Shown: piece by piece, positions 13,435-14,254 of the stretch
How positions within the stretch are numbered: the stretch's first letter is position 1
Layout: each line of letters begins with the position of its first letter
Source of the DNA: Acinetobacter sp.
GTDB taxonomy: Bacteria; Pseudomonadota; Gammaproteobacteria; Pseudomonadales; Moraxellaceae
Direction of reading: 5' to 3'
Length of the DNA stretch: 14,254 bases
NCBI GenBank assembly: GCA_030523805.1
Contig: JAUNHS010000030.1
Coordinates: forward strand, 1 to 14,254
Translations under genes and position numbers: made by a program
The notes under the pieces: model-generated
What the model was told of the DNA's origin: nothing
Seen by the model: only the letters and a program-made list of their open reading frames with translations
Databases searched by the model: none

Positions 13435-14250
13435 ATGACAAAAATCACTGATTTTACACAGGTTTTACGCATTAGCATGGTAGGCAGTGGGCAAGTAGCA
13501 ACACATTTGGCATTGCAATTACACCATTTAGGGCATGATATTGTGCAGATTGTTGGGCGTAATGTAGATAAAGCACAACAGCTTGCCACTCAAGTGTCGG
13601 CAACAGCGATTGTGGATTATGCTTTATTTTGTCCACAGGTGGATTTGATTTTTATTGCGGTGCAAGATGCTGCGATTGAACAGGTTGCTCAGCAGTTACA
13701 ACCTTATTTGCACGAACATCATATTTTATTGCATACATCAGGAAGTACCGATTTACAAAAAATACAGCAATATCATACCAATGCAGTTGTATTTTATCCA
13801 TTACAAACTTTTAGCGTTGGGCGTGAAATTGCGTGGCACAATGTGCCTTTATTATTGGAATTTGCCAATAAGGAGCAACAGCAAAGTGTGTGTCATTTGG
13901 CTGCACAAATCAGTCAGCGATGTTATGAATATTCATCACAGCAACGGTTAAGTTTGCATTTGGCTGCGGTGGTGGCGTGTAATTTTAGTAATTTTTGCTA
14001 TGATTTAGCTTATCAATTTATGCGACAACAGCAGGTGGATTTTCAGCTTTTAACGCCATTAATTTTGGAAACTGCTCAAAAAGCAACCTTATATCCACCA
14101 CACCAAGTGCAAACAGGACCAGCACGTCGGCAAGATCAATCCATTTTAGCTCAGCATCAGCAATTATTGGCACAGTTGCAACAGCAGGATTTGGCACAGG
14201 TGTATGCCTTAATGAGTGATTTAATTCAAAAAAGGCATACGGTGGTTTAA
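13435..14250 (+). CDS. Rossmann-fold and DUF2520 domain protein
   Basis: The 271-residue protein has an N-terminal NAD(P)-binding fold: ISMVGSGQVATHLALQL (13-29, GxGxxA type), the strand end VGRN (40-43) and LIFIAVQDAAIEQVAQQL (71-88). The helical C-terminal DUF2520 domain has HTSGS (100-104), FYPLQTFS (120-127), RLSLHLAAVVACNFSNFCYDLA (171-192) and the conserved QTGPARRQD (226-234). The layout resembles pyrroline-5-carboxylate reductase and similar NADP-dependent enzymes, but the reaction is not established and I assign none. The C-terminus is rich in glutamine. Two ATGs adjoin at 13432 and 13435; AGG at 13426-13428 is better spaced for 13435. It is divergent from rsfS; its downstream neighbour lies outside the window. 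Confidence 0.92.
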   Translation: MTKITDFTQVLRISMVGSGQVATHLALQLHHLGHDIVQIVGRNVDKAQQLATQVSATAIVDYALFCPQVDLIFIAVQDAAIEQVAQQLQPYLHEHHILLHTSGSTDLQKIQQYHTNAVVFYPLQTFSVGREIAWHNVPLLLEFANKEQQQSVCHLAAQISQRCYEYSSQQRLSLHLAAVVACNFSNFCYDLAYQFMRQQQVDFQLLTPLILETAQKATLYPPHQVQTGPARRQDQSILAQHQQLLAQLQQQDLAQVYALMSDLIQKRHTVV

Positions 14251-14254
14251 TTTT

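Overview
This is an ordinary-looking chromosomal housekeeping segment of an AT-rich gammaproteobacterium, most likely a member of the Moraxellaceae (Acinetobacter/Moraxella relatives). That placement is inferred from protein character (a 631-residue RpoD with an acidic non-conserved region, a cysteine-free L32, a PA3496-like acidic protein next to rpoD, an aroQ-accB-accC cluster) and from base composition; no 16S or other diagnostic marker is present. I see no insertion sequence, phage gene, CRISPR array or tRNA.

Layout. The 3' end of an unidentified plus-strand gene (1-164) meets the minus-strand fatty-acid/shikimate cluster aroQ-accB-accC (2581 down to 283) tail to tail across two strong hairpins. 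A 376-bp gap from the aroQ start to the rluA start, rich in promoter-like boxes and inverted repeats, precedes the plus-strand rRNA/tRNA pseudouridine synthase gene rluA (2958-3614). Two minus-strand genes for acidic proteins follow (a YecA/YgfB-type UPF0149 protein and a 71-residue protein), divergent from rpoD (4840-6735), which stands alone with its own extended -10 promoter and terminator. Next come a YbeD/DUF493 gene and a four-gene plus-strand run: lipB, an SCP2-type lipid-binding protein, an iron-dependent alcohol dehydrogenase and a DIP1984-family protein (7258-10165).

The 345-bp gap at 10166-10510 is not empty. It holds a terminator and then a strongly supported small RNA gene of about 211 nt (10281-10491). 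It has a TATAAT box at the right distance, a perfect 13-bp helix joining its two ends, and a T-run after the 3' arm. Its architecture and a 5' block (AAGCG...CCTGAG) suggest 6S RNA (SsrS), but the sequence is divergent and the assignment is provisional. Minus-strand yciO and epmC (EF-P hydroxylase) follow, divergent from yceD and rpmF (ribosome assembly). A minus-strand rsfS (ribosome silencing) and a divergent DUF2520 Rossmann-fold gene (13435-14250) close the window.

Functional theme. Most genes serve basic growth: fatty-acid initiation (AccB/AccC), chorismate synthesis (AroQ), lipoylation (LipB), transcription initiation (RpoD and possibly a 6S RNA that would bind the RpoD holoenzyme), and ribosome/translation maintenance (RluA, L32, YceD, RsfS, EpmC, YciO). 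Several genes appear to use extended -10 promoters (TGnTATAAT-like).
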